From NCBI RefSeq assembly GCF_030410375.1, contig NZ_JAUHHE010000018.1:1-56661 (forward strand): a stretch of DNA of 56,661 nucleotides, given 5' to 3'. Each line of letters opens with the position of its first letter. Position 1 is the stretch's first letter. This document shows, piece after piece, positions 26,944-37,210 of the stretch. The stretch comes from Zwartia vadi (GTDB taxonomy: Bacteria > Pseudomonadota > Gammaproteobacteria > Burkholderiales > Burkholderiaceae_B). The notes beneath the pieces are model-generated. The model was not told the DNA's origin, ran no database searches, and was given only the letters and a program-made list of their open reading frames with translations. The translations under genes were made by a program, and so were the position numbers.

Positions 26944-27273
26944 CTAAACGACTTGACTCGCAATCCGGGGTTGCTTGAAAGTTTTCGTGTTCGAGACGCT
27001 GGGTTACGGGTGATCACAACTAGGCCCTCGGGTCAGACAATTCATCCATTCGCCCAAGATATTGAATGGCTAGTGCTTGAGGAGCGGTTTGCCTTTTATA
27101 GTGGAGTAATTTCCTTTATCGAACCTGCGGGCCGACGACCTACAGAATCACCAAACGCAAGCGCTGATGTGTTTTATGGTCCCTTTGCCGTCGTCTTTAG
27201 ATCAGTCGTACTTGCTGAGCACGGTCATGTCAATCTTACAGAGGGCCAGGCGGCTGTGTTTGCAGCACTTTAG
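26944..27273 (+). CDS. hypothetical fragment of unknown family
   Basis: A frame (open from 26839) that reads coding-like after about 26944 (LTRNPGLLESFRVRDAGLRV, FAFYSGVISFIEP, LAEHGHVNLTEGQAAVFAAL). No start with a ribosome site and no domain recognised. Possibly the C-terminal part of a gene whose 5' end was lost at the junction with the neighbouring remnant. Confidence 0.3.
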   Translation, partial: LNDLTRNPGLLESFRVRDAGLRVITTRPSGQTIHPFAQDIEWLVLEERFAFYSGVISFIEPAGRRPTESPNASADVFYGPFAVVFRSVVLAEHGHVNLTEGQAAVFAAL

Positions 27274-27919
27274 TCATTCAAAGGCGAGCCTATGCGCGGT
27301 GAGCGAATCATGGCTAAGGCTGGGCTCAAAAGTGACAAGCCTATTGATGTGTTCAAGGTGAAAGCCAAAGACATAGATAAGCCTGGTGCAGATCTTCCGT
27401 TGATGGCCTATAGAGAATTAGTTGTCACGCAAAGACGCGAAGGTCTTTATGTGATGCCATGTGCATTAGGACAATATATTACGAGGCGCAGGTATATTCC
27501 GCCACCCCATCAATACTGCTGCACGTATTGATTTATCGCTGGATTCTCATCAGCATTTACTGTGGGCATCGAGAAGCTGAATATAAGCTCACACTTAGAT
27601 GGATCAGATTAGCAGCATACATGGTTTTACCTGCCTCTAATGAGCGATTTAGAGCGAATGGTAGCCATTACGCTGATTTCCGCACATTCCTCGTTTTTTC
27701 GCTATTTATACCTTTCTCTGATTAGTTCTCGCTCGCGCTTATGATGGGGCAAGTATCTAGTAAAAAAGGTCCGTAGCGCAAGGGGGTTAGCACAGCTAAT
27801 AATATCTGAGAACTGGCAATCGTCTTGGAGCTTTTGCTCGGAAATTGTCTGCGCAGATCCTGCAAGTTCCACACTATTTCTAACTACGTACTTGTTGATC
27901 AGATTAACTTTATTGAAGA
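27274..27919. other. decayed stretch with copy B of the 109-bp repeat
   Basis: Short frames only. A 79-codon frame from 27292 begins with a coding-like stretch (AKAGLKSDKPIDVFKVKAKDI) but soon loses character. No gene is assigned apart from the repeat at 27618-27726. Confidence 0.35.
27618..27726 (+). repeat. 109-bp dispersed repeat with a 34-codon frame, copy B
   Basis: Same length and frame as 15446-15554: ATG at 27621 and TAG at 27723-27725. Several differences are silent or swap similar residues (Lys/Arg, Val/Ala). The copies lie 12 kb apart in the same orientation. Confidence 0.6.
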
Positions 27920-30550
27920 TTAAAACTGAACTCTCACCCCAAAATTCACAGCGCCAAGAGTCTGACCACTGCGAGCCTCCCCCGAGAGTCCGAGATAGGC
28001 ATAAGCGTTTTCGGCAATCTTCGCCGTACCGTAAAGACCTACCTGAACAAACGTAGCGCCCGCATGGGGGGTGGTAATGCTTGTATTGATCCCTGCGATC
28101 GAAGCGTTTAGTGTTGGATTTAAGACTCCTAAGGAGTCTGCGCCAACCCCCACATAGGCGCGGTAAGTATATGGATTCGTCATGGGAGAGTTGGCTTTTG
28201 ATCCTGCAGCGATGCCGATCACGCCCCGTACGCCATTGCCAGTAAAGCTGTTGACACTCAAGGCTGACGCGGCACTCCCCTCATTCACACCTGATTGCAT
28301 CACGACCTGCCAAGTCACTCGAGCATAGGGCGTAATCCGGACATGCTCGATATCCACCGGGCGGCTGACGCCCAAGCTGATCATTGCGTCTTGACCAGAG
28401 ATGTTCTTGTTTTTGAACCCATTACTCAACCCCGTGACATCTCCACGCGACAGATCGCTTGAGTTCAAACCGAAGCTCGCCATGGCATCCACGATGTACT
28501 CCTGCACAGGCAACTTGCCATAAGCAAAAACAGCGCCCTGCTGAATGGTGCCTGAGCCGTAACTTGGATTAAGCGTTGTATTGGATAAAGCCAGACCACC
28601 ACCGACCGTCATGCCATGTGTGGTCAAGAAATCCGAGCCAAATACAAGCTGGTAAAGATTGCTATTCCAGCCGCCAGAGTAATTGTCGCTCGTGCGATGA
28701 CCTTTTTGATAGACTAGATCCCCCCAAACATTACCGTTCGCAAACCTCTTGGCCTCCGCATGGGGATTGACGTCTGGATTGGTACTGACAGCAGGCGAAG
28801 GCGCTCCACCTGAAAGCGCAGCATGGCTTGCTCCCATGAGCGCCGTATTACCGGCAGGCGATGTCAAAATGTTGGGCAACCCTATTCCCATCGTGTCGCC
28901 CATTCGAGTCAGTACAGCTTGTTGCACACGCTGTGTTGTTTGTGCAATCACAGCGACGGCAGCTGTATAGACCTCGCCGGCGAGACTCTGAGCGTAGCTG
29001 ATGAGATTTGATGCGCTCTGAGTGGAGCCAGCGTACAGTAGCTGATCCTGTGCTGAGTTCGAGGTGCCAGACTGAGTCGCCGTGACCATTTGATCAAGTG
29101 CAGCACCAACGGACTGAGCGTTCTGATTGCCCGAGTTCACAGCGATCGTTGATACATAAGACTTAGGAATCACTGCAAGATCAAGACTGTTCGTGCCATC
29201 AAGGTTGTAGAACGGCAAAAACTGCCTGTCACTAAGCAGCTCCGCAGGCTGCGTGAGCGTTGAAAATTTGCCAGAGATACCACCATCAGCCGTGATGATA
29301 CGAAAACGATCACCGATCACTGGTGTGTAGGGCGTACTGCCATAGCCAGATTCTTCGGTATTGAATAGGTTTGATAAAGCTGGGGTCAGAGTCGAGCCGG
29401 GATTAATAATGAACTGACCGCCTGTGATGTTCAAATAAGAGTAGTAGCCTGTTGCGCCAACAGGTGAGCTTTGTGAGGCCTGCGTCGTGCCAGCAATATC
29501 TTGCTGGTAGACCGAACCATTCGTCATGACAACATTTGCATTGGCATTGATATAACCGGGTGAGTTACCAGGCTTGAACAAGCCGGCAACAGTGACAGGA
29601 CCTGGAATGGTTCCTGTACCAACAAGCTGAGCCCCCGGTGCCACGTAGACATCACCAGATCCCAAAGTTCCGCCAAGCAAGGACAGCGTACCTGACTCGA
29701 CAGTGGTGCCACCCGTGTAGGTGTTCACTCCAGACAAAACGGTCATTCCAGAACCGTTGAATGTGACCCGACCTGACCCTGAGAGTTGTCCCAATAGCTG
29801 AGCCGCCCCAGCTGTTGGGGCACTAATTATCCCACCTTCACTCAGGATAGATAGAGCTTGTCTGGAACGTTCACCTTTGGTTAAAACGAGTGTGCCACCC
29901 GCAAGCACAGGATTTGCGGTCACTCCGACAGCATTCAAACTTACTGTAGAGCCTGTTGTGATGTTTGTTGTGGATGAAGAGTTGCTGTTTCCCCCGCCAC
30001 CACTTCCACCACCAGATCCTCCACCTCCGCCACCGCTGCCTCCACCACTAAGCGTCACAATTAAATCCCAACGACCACTGACATTATTCAACACCCAGTC
30101 ATAAGAGCCATAAGTTCCAGAAGTTGGACCACTGAAGTGAGAAGAAGAAAGGCCTGTGAAAACAGCTGAATAAGTCCCAGCGGTTAATGTCGATGCAGGT
30201 ACACCAGTCACACCCCCAGCGTAAATGCCAAATCTCAAACTAGATGAGGGATTGGTTACAACCATTTGCCCATACTGATTAGGCGATCTAACAATGATGT
30301 TGTATCTGTTAGGCAGCTGTTCGTTGTAGGTAAGCGCTGTTTTGGATGGGCTGGAGCTATTACCACCTTGCCCATTGTTGAAGATCGAAATACCTCCTTG
30401 GACATTATGAACACCGTACCCATTAGCGCCACCCGTTATTGCGCCGGCATTGGTAAAGTTCACAATATCGACTGCAAAATCAGCTACCTTAACTCCGGAG
30501 CCAAAACCCAAACCACTGATTCTGTTTGTGTTAAGGATGTCCTGAATAAA
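27920..30550 (-). pseudogene. autotransporter, passenger end plus beta-domain (split by IS5)
   Basis: About 876 codons. The passenger has beta-helix repeats, a Gly-rich linker (around residues 158-175) and an autotransporter-associated repeat (GGTTVESGTLSLLGG). The last 280 residues form an autotransporter beta-barrel (NVWGDLVYQKG, ending FGVRVQF). The frame is open upstream to about 30550, where it reads SNAFIQDILNTNRISG, and then meets the IS5-family element; the signal peptide and first repeats are on the other side (31751-32188). The annotated start inside this part is an artefact. The protein cannot be exported in this state. Confidence 0.8.
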
Positions 30551-31750
30551 AGCGTTTGAGCGTGATTTTCTTCGTGTTCAAACGCTGGTTATAAAAAATT
30601 GCGACTTTGATGACAAATTTGGTTCGATATTCGGGCGTTTTCGCCCCACTCACACCCCGATTCGGGGTGCTGCGTCCTTTATGGACGCAGCTATCCTGTC
30701 GCCATCAATTTCCTTCTCACCATCCATACATTACTCAAGGCAAACAGCGTCAAGATCTGTGCCGTGTTCTTGACCAATCCCTTGTATCGAACCTTGCGAT
30801 AACCAAACTGACACTTCAGGACGCGGAACGAGTGTTCCACCTTGGCACGCACCGCGGCCTTGAGCTTCTCGATGCGTTCGATGGTGTTGCTGATGCCCTT
30901 GTCCTTGATCGCCCGGCGTTGGCTCGGTTTCATGGCGACATGCCAGGTGGCCTTGATGTCTTGCGTGTCCTCGCGCTTGTCAGCACCCAGGTAGCCCGAG
31001 TCACCAAAGATCACCTCTTCCTCACCATGCACCAAGGCGTGCGCTTGCGTGATGTCATGCTCATTGGCTGGAGTCGTTGTGACCGTGTGAACCAAACCAG
31101 AGTCTGCATCCACACCAATGTGGGCCTTCATGCCGAAGTGCCAGTTGTTGCCTTTCTTGGTTTGCTGCATCTCAGGATCTCGCTCGCCCCTCTCGTTCTT
31201 CGTCGAGCTCGGCGCACTGATGATGGTGGCGTCCACGATCGTGCCGTGACGCAGCAGCAAACCGCGCTCGCCAAGCATCGCGTTCACCTCCGCCAGCAGT
31301 CGCGTGGCCAGATCGTTACGCTCGAGCAGGTGACGAAAGTTCAAGATCGTGGTCTCGTCGGGCAGGCTACCGCGTGTCAGCGACAACCCCGCAAACTGCC
31401 TCATCGACTGACTGTCGTACAGAGACTCTTCCATCGCCGGATCGCTCAGGGCAAACCACTGCTGCATGAAATGAATCCGCAGCATCGTTTCCAGCGCGTA
31501 GGGCGGGCGTCCTTGTTTGCCCTTCGGGTACACCGGCTCGATCAGCTTGACCAGGCGTACCCAGGGAATGACCTGATCCATCTCCGTGAGAAACTTCTCG
31601 CGTCGCGTCAGCTTGCGCTTGGCACCAAACTCAATGTCGGAAAAACTCAATTGGCTCATGATCGATTCGGTTTTGCTGGCAATATCACTCAGACAACTAC
31701 ACTTCCCATGGGTTCGATGAATTCGGGGACTTTTTCAGAGTTTTCTTAAC
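30551..31750 (-). mobile_element. IS5-family element inside the autotransporter gene
   Basis: A single intact IS5-type transposase gene with about 100 bases on each side. The autotransporter frame breaks off at roughly 30550 and 31750. I could not match a clean pair of inverted ends, so the borders are approximate. The 3' side has three GC-rich hairpins (30643-30705) and a 14-bp imperfect inverted repeat (30551-30586) at the junction. Confidence 0.65.
30691..31659 (-). CDS. IS5-family transposase (DDE)
   Basis: 322 residues. An N-terminal DUF772-like segment (PPYALETMLRIHFMQQWF, SLTRGSLPDETTILNFRHLLE) and a DDE_Tnp_1 core: D in GTIVDATII, D in FGDSGYLGAD, E in KAKVEHSFRVLK. Full length, no stops. 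It is the only gene of the element. Confidence 0.92.
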   Translation of the reverse strand: MSQLSFSDIEFGAKRKLTRREKFLTEMDQVIPWVRLVKLIEPVYPKGKQGRPPYALETMLRIHFMQQWFALSDPAMEESLYDSQSMRQFAGLSLTRGSLPDETTILNFRHLLERNDLATRLLAEVNAMLGERGLLLRHGTIVDATIISAPSSTKNERGERDPEMQQTKKGNNWHFGMKAHIGVDADSGLVHTVTTTPANEHDITQAHALVHGEEEVIFGDSGYLGADKREDTQDIKATWHVAMKPSQRRAIKDKGISNTIERIEKLKAAVRAKVEHSFRVLKCQFGYRKVRYKGLVKNTAQILTLFALSNVWMVRRKLMATG

Positions 31751-32188
31751 TAAATTAGTGACAATTCCGCTGAGGATATTAATACCGGTTCCATTACTAG
31801 TGTTGGCTATAGTTCCACTGTTGTTGATTGAATTGATGTTGCTTGTGATACTGATGTTCGAGATAGAACTCGAATTAATCGTGCCGGAGTTGGTGACTGA
31901 ATCGATATTTGCAATACTTGTCGTTATCGCTACAGCTCCAGAAACAATACTTCCGAAATTGACTACTTTGGAGCCCGCACCTGATATTTGAATGGCTCGG
32001 GGTCCTGTAGTTAATGATGCTCCATCATTAATGGTGATGACGCAATGTGCTTGGCCTGAGTCGTTTATTTGCGTGGAGCTGCTACCTGATACAGTAATGG
32101 GACATGAAATTGCGAGTGAATAATACGTGCAAGCAGCAACTAAACTCAAAAAAGAAATGTATCGATTAATCTTAAGAGATATTTTCAT
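31751..32188 (-). pseudogene. autotransporter 5' part: signal peptide and first repeats
   Basis: Starts at ATG 32188 with a signal peptide (ISLKINRYISFLSLVAAC), then Ser/Thr/Asn-rich repeats of the type IDSVTNSGTINSSSISN typical of beta-helical passengers. It is cut near 31750 by the IS5-family element; the last residues of the open frame to 31697 come from the element. Together with 27920-30550 it would make a protein of about 1,020 residues. Confidence 0.75.
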
Positions 32189-32461
32189 TATTCTATTCGT
32201 ACAGACAAGCCTGCTCTGAGCATCAAAAAACAAAAAATTTAGGAGACTTACTGGAGTTTCCTAAGACCACGCAATTAGCAAGGCATTGTTAAATTCTATC
32301 TAATCGCATGGAGTATTTTCGACAAGGTCTGGACTAGTCACAAAAGAAACTCTCAAATACTGTCAATCAGGTTGATGCCTCGATCTGTGGGGCTTCTCTT
32401 TTTGCGCAACAAATCGAAAATGCACACCTCTGTAAAGGCATACAACTGAGAGTCATGCGAT
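32189..32461. other. intergenic, no gene seen
   Basis: Holds the promoter region of the broken autotransporter gene and a short AT-rich stretch. No RNA gene or recognised site. Confidence 0.4.
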
Positions 32462-32905
32462 CTACTGATCTGACAGTTCATTCAGTTTCGCCGTGATCTC
32501 ACGCTTACTCATCTTGCGCACAGCAGAAATGGCCTCCAACTGGCGTACACGGGGTTTGGTTTTGCCCGATTCCCAGTGGTACACGCTCTGCGCTGAGACC
32601 TCCAACAACTTACCCATTTCAGCAGCACTGATCCCAAGCTTTTTGCGTAAAGCAGTAAAGCCTTTAGCGCGAAAGCGCAAACTAGCCCCTGAAACGTCCT
32701 CAGTTACTTGAACTGATTTTGAGCGGCTCGACTCCTTGGAGATTTTTTTAACAAGCGATTCTAGATCAGCAAGCCTTCGCTTCAGAGAGGCGATTTCGCC
32801 ACGGTTTGCTGCGAGCGTCTTTTTTAGCGCTTGGGTCTCAGCTTTGACTTCCTTTTTTGCGAGACGACTGACCTCGCCCTTGAATTTATTCGCAAATGTT
32901 GGCAT
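32462..32905 (-). CDS. coiled-coil XRE-family DNA-binding protein
   Basis: 147 residues from ATG at 32905. An N-terminal Lys-rich coiled coil (about 8-55: VSRLAKKEVKAETQALKKTL, IASLKRRLADLESLVKK) is followed by a Cro/CI-type helix-turn-helix (FTALRKKLGISAAEMGKLLEVSAQSVYHWESGKTKP). Looks like an intact small regulator or nucleoid-associated protein. It lies in the same direction as, and just after, the truncated GGDEF gene. Confidence 0.7.
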   Translation of the reverse strand: MPTFANKFKGEVSRLAKKEVKAETQALKKTLAANRGEIASLKRRLADLESLVKKISKESSRSKSVQVTEDVSGASLRFRAKGFTALRKKLGISAAEMGKLLEVSAQSVYHWESGKTKPRVRQLEAISAVRKMSKREITAKLNELSDQ

Positions 32906-32990
32906 TGCAGTTCCAGGATATGGTGAACTGCGCATTATATCGATTGACTCAAACGTGTGAAGCACTTCATGTCACTCATAGAGAGTGGAG

Positions 32991-33830
32991 TCAGCTGCAT
33001 CCCCCAGTACGAAAGAGGAGTTCGACCTTTGATCGCATATTTTGACTTAGGGCATTAGCCAAGTAGCAAAGGGCTGTATCACCCGCATCATGTCCGAAAG
33101 TATCATTGATATTTTTGAACCGATCCACGTCTAGCAAGATTAACGTAAAAGTTTCAGCAGATCTTTTAAAGCGCGCGTGTAACTCTTGAATTCGTTGAGT
33201 AAAATAACGTCGATTGTATAAGCCAGTGAGTGAGTCAGTAACGCTTTCATGCGTCAATCGATTGTTCGCATCTTTCAATTCCTGAAGTATACGTTCTCGC
33301 TCCTGCTCAATTAACATTCGATTCAATTCTGATTGAACTTTAAGCGAAAAAAGCTCAACTATTTCTACCATTCTTTTACATTCATCATCATTGTCCAGAC
33401 TGCGATTGAAGAAGAGGGCGACATGCCCCATCATTATGTTATGTGAATCCCATAATGGCACACCAATAAATGCCTGATAAGATGTCTGCCTAGTTGAAGC
33501 GAAGCGATTACAAACATTTTCCGCTAACCCAACTGCTGATCCAACGCGCATGGTATTCCATTCTTCCCCGAGGTCTTGCTGATAAATCAGTTCGCAAGGC
33601 GTATCAGATAATGCGAATTCCCATCCCGTCACTTCTACTCCATCACGCCATGCTGCTAGCATTTTTACAGTATCAGAAGGGGCCTCTACAAGACGCGTAA
33701 TGAAAACAAAATCAGCAGAAAGTTGACGTGCGATAGCACTTGACGATTCCCTAAGAAAAGATTCCCCTGAAAACGTCGCAGTAGCTTTTAAAAGCTCTCG
33801 CAATGTGACAAACGCTGAAAATTGGTCCAT
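32991..33830 (-). pseudogene. GAF-GGDEF protein truncated inside the GGDEF motif
   Basis: About 279 residues: a GAF-like sensor domain (about 20-165), then a diguanylate cyclase domain starting at LTHESVTDSLTGLYNRRYF with the metal site LLDVDRFKNINDTFGHDAGD. The protein ends ...VELLFRTGG-CS-stop: the first two Gly of the GGDEF signature are followed by an unrelated TGC AGC TGA. Roughly 65 C-terminal residues are missing, including the catalytic Glu, so it cannot make c-di-GMP. The cut lies at about 32999, in the gap before the XRE gene. Confidence 0.8.
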
Positions 33831-34010
33831 AGCAAATAGTAAGAAAAATAATTTACAGAACGTAAAAATCAATGAGATTTATTTAAATTAATTTCTACCG
33901 CTGTTTCAATAATTTGAATATTGGTTAATGACGCGATTTAAGGCTCGTTCCTATCAATGAATTTTTTGGTATAGAGATTGGAACGTAGAGCGTCCTTACT
34001 AAAAATCAAA

Positions 34011-35073
34011 TGGCGGTTTCAAGTACGAAGTGCAACACGGTTTAAAGACTGGTGAAACACTTCGTACGGAGTTTTAAAACCTAATCGTTTACGTGGCCGG
34101 TGATTGATACGATCTTGAATCATTTTAAGTTCATCCGCAGTCACGGTCGATAAGGGTCGTTTTTTAGGAATGTACTGGCGCAATAGGCCATTAAAGTTCT
34201 CATTTGAACCGCGTTGCCAACTGGCAAACGGATCAGCAAAGTAAGCCGTCGATTTCAACGCATCATCTACCACAGCATGATCCGCAAACTCTTTTCCATT
34301 GTCGTAAGTCACTGTTCTGACGCGCTGCGCCAGAGGGGCGAGACTTGTGATGATCGCCTGACTAACCAAATCAGATGTTTTACGGGTGACGTGCGCGAGG
34401 ACTGCAAACCCGCTTTTACGCTCTACCAGCGTCACGATTGCTTGTTTGTGGCCGGCTCCGATCACAGTGTCGCCCTCCCAGTGCCCCACCTGACAGCGCA
34501 TTTCAATATAAGCAGGTCTTTCTGCAATGGGGCGTCTGCCAACGATCTGACCACGACGGTCTCGTCCACTAGCGTAACGCTTACGTTTCTTTTTCTGGCA
34601 GCGCAGCTGCTTCCAAAGTACGCCACCAAGTGCCTTATCGGCATAGACGTGTCGGTAAATCGTTTCATGACTGACAGGCAGCGAAGCCGCAATCTGCTCA
34701 GGACTCCACTGCAGATTCAGTCGCTCAGCGACCAAGGTTCTCGTCCTTTGGTCGATTTGAAAGGCATTGCGACTCGCTTGGGATCGCTGCTGACAGAGGA
34801 TCTGAGCCTGACGAGGTCGATAACCACGCAATCCAGAGTTACGCAGAACCTCTCGACCGACTGTCGACTTGTGTCGACCCAGTATCTGGGCAATCGTTTG
34901 GAGGCTCTGTCCAGCTTTCATAAGTGCATAAATCTGATAACGTTCAGTTTGGCTGAGATGTTTATAGCTCATAAGGTAACTTTGACTTGGCGGTCGAGAA
35001 ATCTGAGATGCTAGAACACTCTCAGCCAACCTGCCTAATTAATCAAAGTTGCACTTCGTAATTGAATCCACCA
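34011..35073 (-). mobile_element. IS30-family element
   Basis: 1,063 bp bounded by 26-bp imperfect inverted repeats: 34011-34036 (starts TGGCGGTTTCAA) and 35048-35073 (complement starts TGGTGGATTCAA), identical over TACGAAGTGCAAC. One transposase gene fills the element. No clear 2-3 bp target duplication. The gap 33831-34010 before it has no gene. Confidence 0.88.
34019..34972 (-). CDS. IS30-family transposase
   Basis: 317 residues from ATG at 34972 (longer frames add nothing recognisable). N-terminal HTH_38 (YKHLSQTERYQIYALMKAGQS), then an IS30 DDE core: GHWEGDTVIG, TYDNGKEFADH and NENFNGLLRQYIPK. Intact. Confidence 0.93.
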   Translation of the reverse strand: MSYKHLSQTERYQIYALMKAGQSLQTIAQILGRHKSTVGREVLRNSGLRGYRPRQAQILCQQRSQASRNAFQIDQRTRTLVAERLNLQWSPEQIAASLPVSHETIYRHVYADKALGGVLWKQLRCQKKKRKRYASGRDRRGQIVGRRPIAERPAYIEMRCQVGHWEGDTVIGAGHKQAIVTLVERKSGFAVLAHVTRKTSDLVSQAIITSLAPLAQRVRTVTYDNGKEFADHAVVDDALKSTAYFADPFASWQRGSNENFNGLLRQYIPKKRPLSTVTADELKMIQDRINHRPRKRLGFKTPYEVFHQSLNRVALRT

Positions 35074-35550
35074 ATAATGAAAAAGACCCGCAGTAACAAA
35101 TAAAGTGGGTCGATGATATGCGCCTCTCAAAAATACTCGATTTAGAAAAATTAAAATTGAGCGATGAGGTTTATGCAGCATTCTGTTAGGCAAGATTTGC
35201 AAGTAACAAAAAATATCACCAGTTCAAAGTAATCAAGATGATTTTATCGACTAGTCCTAAATCGCATCCCAAACTATATTGTCTGACTCCATATTGATAG
35301 GGTTGACACAAAACGGAAAATAATTAATTCAAATTTTTTTACAACTATTCCTGAGTCCTTCGCACCGAATAAATCCAAATAGTTCTTGTATGTGAATCAG
35401 AGGACTACTTCAGTTTTAAACATGGACTAGCCAGATACGCATTAGAATGCTAGGAGCCGAAGCATTACATGCCGTTGGCTATTATAAGTACACCCCTAAA
35501 GGAAATTCGAGATATATCTTTGCAAAGGATATACCGGTCAAGCCAATCGC
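35074..35550. other. intergenic, no gene seen
   Basis: AT-rich stretch between IS30 and the MetR-like regulator. No open frame of note, no RNA gene recognised. Confidence 0.4.
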
Positions 35551-36468
35551 TCAGTCACTCGAAATGCAGACTTTGCCAATCGCTTCACGAGGCTGACGAG
35601 CCAATTCAATAAAAGCACGAACGTAATCTATAGTTGTATCTGCTTCCCTTACTCCTAGGTATATCTGTTTGGCGATACCGCGTGCGCCTAACCTCACGGG
35701 TACCACACCCATCTTGGCTGCGTATTCCTCGACTAGCCAGCGAGGCAAAGCGGCCACGCCGCGACCGCTGGCTACCATCTGCAGCATGATGTCGGTGGTT
35801 TCGATGGTCTTGTGTCGCTTGGGCGTGATCCCGGCTGGCAACAGGAATTGACTATAGATGTCCAGGCGTTCTATATCCACTGGGTAGCTGATGAGTACCT
35901 CCTGGGTTAATTGCTGGGGTTTTACATATGCTGTCGAAGCCAATGCATGATTTTTGCCCACAACAAGTACCTGCTCGTAGTCGAACACAGGTTCGAACTT
36001 CAAACCAGGTTTATAAAGTGGATCAGGAGTGACCAACAAGTCGATTTCGTAACCTATAAGCGCGCCAATCCCTCCGAACTGGAATTTTTGTCTGACATCC
36101 ACATCCACGTCGGGCCAAGCGGTTAAATAGGGTGATACCACCTTGAGTAACCACTGGTAACAAGGGTGGCACTCCATGCCGATGCGTAGCGTACCTCGCT
36201 CGCCCTTCGCAAACTGTTCAAGGTGCTCTTCGGCTAGGTCCAGGAGCGGTAGCACCCGGTTTGCTACTGTAAGTAGATACTGACCGGCTTGTGTTAGACG
36301 CAGACTTCGTCCTTCTCGTAACCAAATGTCGTTGCCCAGTTGCTGCTCAAGTTTCTTCATGGTGTGGCTTAGAGCCGACTGGGTCAGGTGCAGCATGCCC
36401 GCAGCGGCAGTCAGCGAGCCTTGTGTCTCGACCTGTTGAAGGATTCTTAAATGAATGCGCTCGATCAT
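35551..36468 (-). CDS. LysR-family regulator, MetR-like
   Basis: 305 residues. N-terminal LysR helix-turn-helix (LRILQQVETQGSLTAAAGMLHLTQSALSHTMKKLE) and a substrate-binding domain; residues such as GMECHPCYQWL are shared with MetR, the homocysteine-sensing activator of methionine genes. It is divergent from the FMN reductase-mesX-mesD run, with about 110 bases between them, so it very likely controls that operon. Confidence 0.85.
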   Translation of the reverse strand: MIERIHLRILQQVETQGSLTAAAGMLHLTQSALSHTMKKLEQQLGNDIWLREGRSLRLTQAGQYLLTVANRVLPLLDLAEEHLEQFAKGERGTLRIGMECHPCYQWLLKVVSPYLTAWPDVDVDVRQKFQFGGIGALIGYEIDLLVTPDPLYKPGLKFEPVFDYEQVLVVGKNHALASTAYVKPQQLTQEVLISYPVDIERLDIYSQFLLPAGITPKRHKTIETTDIMLQMVASGRGVAALPRWLVEEYAAKMGVVPVRLGARGIAKQIYLGVREADTTIDYVRAFIELARQPREAIGKVCISSD

Positions 36469-36578
36469 TTGAATGATTATTTTTCATGGATATATGAGAA
36501 ATAACCATTTTACTTCATGAGTTGTGGAATCTAGCATATCAATCATGGCATCTGTTTTATCTTTGATTGGTAACGAAA

Positions 36579-37145
36579 ATGACATATTCTCTTCGTGTAG
36601 TAGGGGTTTCTGGTGGTCTACAAAGCCCTTCCAAGTCTGTAGCCTTGGCCGAGCACATATTGGGTTTAATCGCCGAAGAAATCTCAAGCGAAGAACATAT
36701 GGTTGAACTTGGGCAACTCGCACCGCTGCTTGCTGGAGCGATCTGGCGAACTCAATTGCCAGAAGTAGTTGAGCGCAAGCTTGCTGTTGTCGAACAAGCT
36801 GATATGTTAGTGGTCGTAACTCCGGTCTACCGCGGTTCCTACACGGGGCTCTTCAAGCACTTCTTCGATTTTATTCATCAGGACGCCTTGATCGATAAGC
36901 CGATTTTGTTGGCTGCTACCGGTGGCAGCGAGCGCCATGCATTGGTGATCGAGCACCAGTTGCGGCCGCTTTTCAGTTTCTTCCAGGCCCGCACGTTGCC
37001 ATTAGGCATTTATGCGACTGACAAAGATTTTTTCAACTATCGATTGCAGGACGCCGACCTGATCAAGAGGATCAAACTGGCGTTGCAACGAGCAAAACCA
37101 TTGCTGGAGTTGACGCGCAAAGCCAAGCACTCTTTGGTCGAGTAA
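36579..37145 (+). CDS. NADPH-dependent FMN reductase (MsuE-like)
   Basis: 188 residues with a flavodoxin-like fold: SGGLQSPSKSVALAEHIL binds FMN phosphate and TPVYRGSYTGLFKHFFDF is the conserved second motif. Related MsuE/SsuE enzymes supply reduced flavin to monooxygenases. Here it heads a run with mesX and mesD; MesD-type methionine synthesis is reported to depend on oxygen and MesX, so a reduced-flavin supplier in the same run makes sense. That link is inference. Confidence 0.8.
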   Translation: MTYSLRVVGVSGGLQSPSKSVALAEHILGLIAEEISSEEHMVELGQLAPLLAGAIWRTQLPEVVERKLAVVEQADMLVVVTPVYRGSYTGLFKHFFDFIHQDALIDKPILLAATGGSERHALVIEHQLRPLFSFFQARTLPLGIYATDKDFFNYRLQDADLIKRIKLALQRAKPLLELTRKAKHSLVE

Positions 37146-37210
37146 TTAGCTGTGGCCTGAAACAGAAATTGGCCATTTCTTATCTTTAAATACTCAAAAA
37201 TTAAATCACT

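Noticed and set aside
30607..31749. 380-codon plus-strand open frame opposite the IS5 transposase
   Set aside because: Shadow of the intact IS5-family transposase on the minus strand; no recognisable domain.
34214..35014. 266-codon plus-strand frame opposite the IS30 transposase
   Set aside because: Shadow; IS30 motifs and inverted repeats support the minus-strand gene.
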